The position numbers were made by a program, and so were the translations under genes. This document shows positions 6,658-6,925 of a stretch of DNA of 6,925 bases, one piece after another. The DNA is from an uncultured Chlorobiales bacterium (GTDB taxonomy: Bacteria; Bacteroidota; Chlorobiia; Chlorobiales; Thermochlorobacteraceae): positions 1 to 6,925 of the forward strand of contig CALGMC010000318.1 of assembly GCA_937959145.1 (NCBI GenBank). The letters run 5' to 3'. Position 1 is the stretch's first letter. The number at the start of each line of letters is the position of its first letter. The notes under the pieces are model-generated. The model was not told the DNA's origin. It ran no database searches and saw only the letters and a list, made by a program, of their open reading frames with translations.

Positions 6658-6724
6658 GCGTTTCGATTTGGTTTTTTAGGCGAAATTGTGTAATTTCAGG
6701 GCAATTTATCGGTCGTCGTGGCGG
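6658..6724 (+). promoter_or_regulatory. CRISPR leader with candidate promoter
   Basis: This lies between the T-tract and the first repeat, on the side expected for the leader given the repeat orientation. TTTG at 6667-6670 and TAATTTCA at 6691-6698 are 20 bases apart. That resembles the Bacteroidota -33 TTTG / -7 TAnnTTTG promoter, imperfect in the second half. The transcript would start about 20 bases before repeat 1. Confidence 0.5.
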
Positions 6725-6925
6725 ATTCTAATTGCACCAATGTGGGATTGAAATGCGGCGACTGGGTTGGTTTAATTGACGATGCAACTCTATTCTAATT
6801 GCACCAATGTGGGATTGAAATTTGAGATGTCGCCTGTGTTTCCTGTCCAACTTGTGTTATTCTAATTGCACCAATGTGGGATTGAAATAAAATCAAGCGT
6901 GGCGGTTACGTTTATTTCTCCCGTA
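6725..6925 (+). CRISPR. CRISPR array, leader-proximal end (three repeats, three spacers)
   Basis: Three identical 30-base repeats lie at 6725-6754, 6792-6821 and 6859-6888. They begin ATTCTAATTG and end ATTGAAAT. Spacers at 6755-6791, 6822-6858 and 6889-6925 are unrelated to each other. The first two are exactly 37 bases, and the third has 37 bases at the window edge, so it is probably complete. The ATTGAAA(N) end is the 8-base crRNA 5' handle typical of type I-B and many type III repeats. It sets transcription to the plus strand, with the leader on the left and the newest spacers first. The repeat has only weak internal pairing (CAAT/ATTG), which fits such types. No cas gene is visible here, so the subtype stays open. 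Confidence 0.97.

Overview
The window looks like a piece of a chromosome from the Bacteroidota/Chlorobiota (FCB) group; the genus cannot be fixed from sequence alone. Three things point there. The lipoprotein nuclease carries a beta-sandwich type that I associate with Bacteroidota-like secreted proteins. The start codons mostly lack Shine-Dalgarno sequences and have A/C-rich leaders instead. TAnnTTTG promoter elements lie upstream of several genes. Base composition is moderate, and the coding is dense and mostly on the minus strand.

Layout, left to right. Positions 1-294 (-) hold the N-terminus of a protein made of about four 29-30 residue repeats resembling the MshEN/GspE-N c-di-GMP-binding motif; the rest lies beyond the left edge. 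Positions 369-1760 (-) encode a monofunctional aspartate kinase (lysC). A strong terminator (1803-1839) separates it from a secreted lipoprotein DNA/RNA non-specific endonuclease (1865-3241, -). A 475-base non-coding stretch (3242-3716) follows, with several inverted repeats, a candidate promoter and the terminator of the next gene. Positions 3717-5807 (-) encode an oligopeptidase B-like S9A peptidase with a possible weak signal peptide. A 105-base divergent intergenic region leads to a small MerR-type regulator (5913-6311, +). A 413-base non-coding stretch (6312-6724) holds inverted repeats, a 100-base-spaced imperfect direct repeat, a terminator-like hairpin and a CRISPR leader. From 6725 to the right edge lies the leader-proximal end of a CRISPR array: three identical 30-base repeats and three 37-base spacers.

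The genes do not form one pathway. The kinase is housekeeping (lysine/threonine/methionine and cell-wall precursor supply). The nuclease and peptidase are probably envelope or periplasmic degradative enzymes acting on external nucleic acid and peptides. The CRISPR array is an immune locus whose cas genes are not in this window. I see no clearly new multi-gene system. The items most worth a second look are the repeat protein at the left edge, the structured nuclease leader, the non-acidic residue in the peptidase S1 region, and the leader region of the array.
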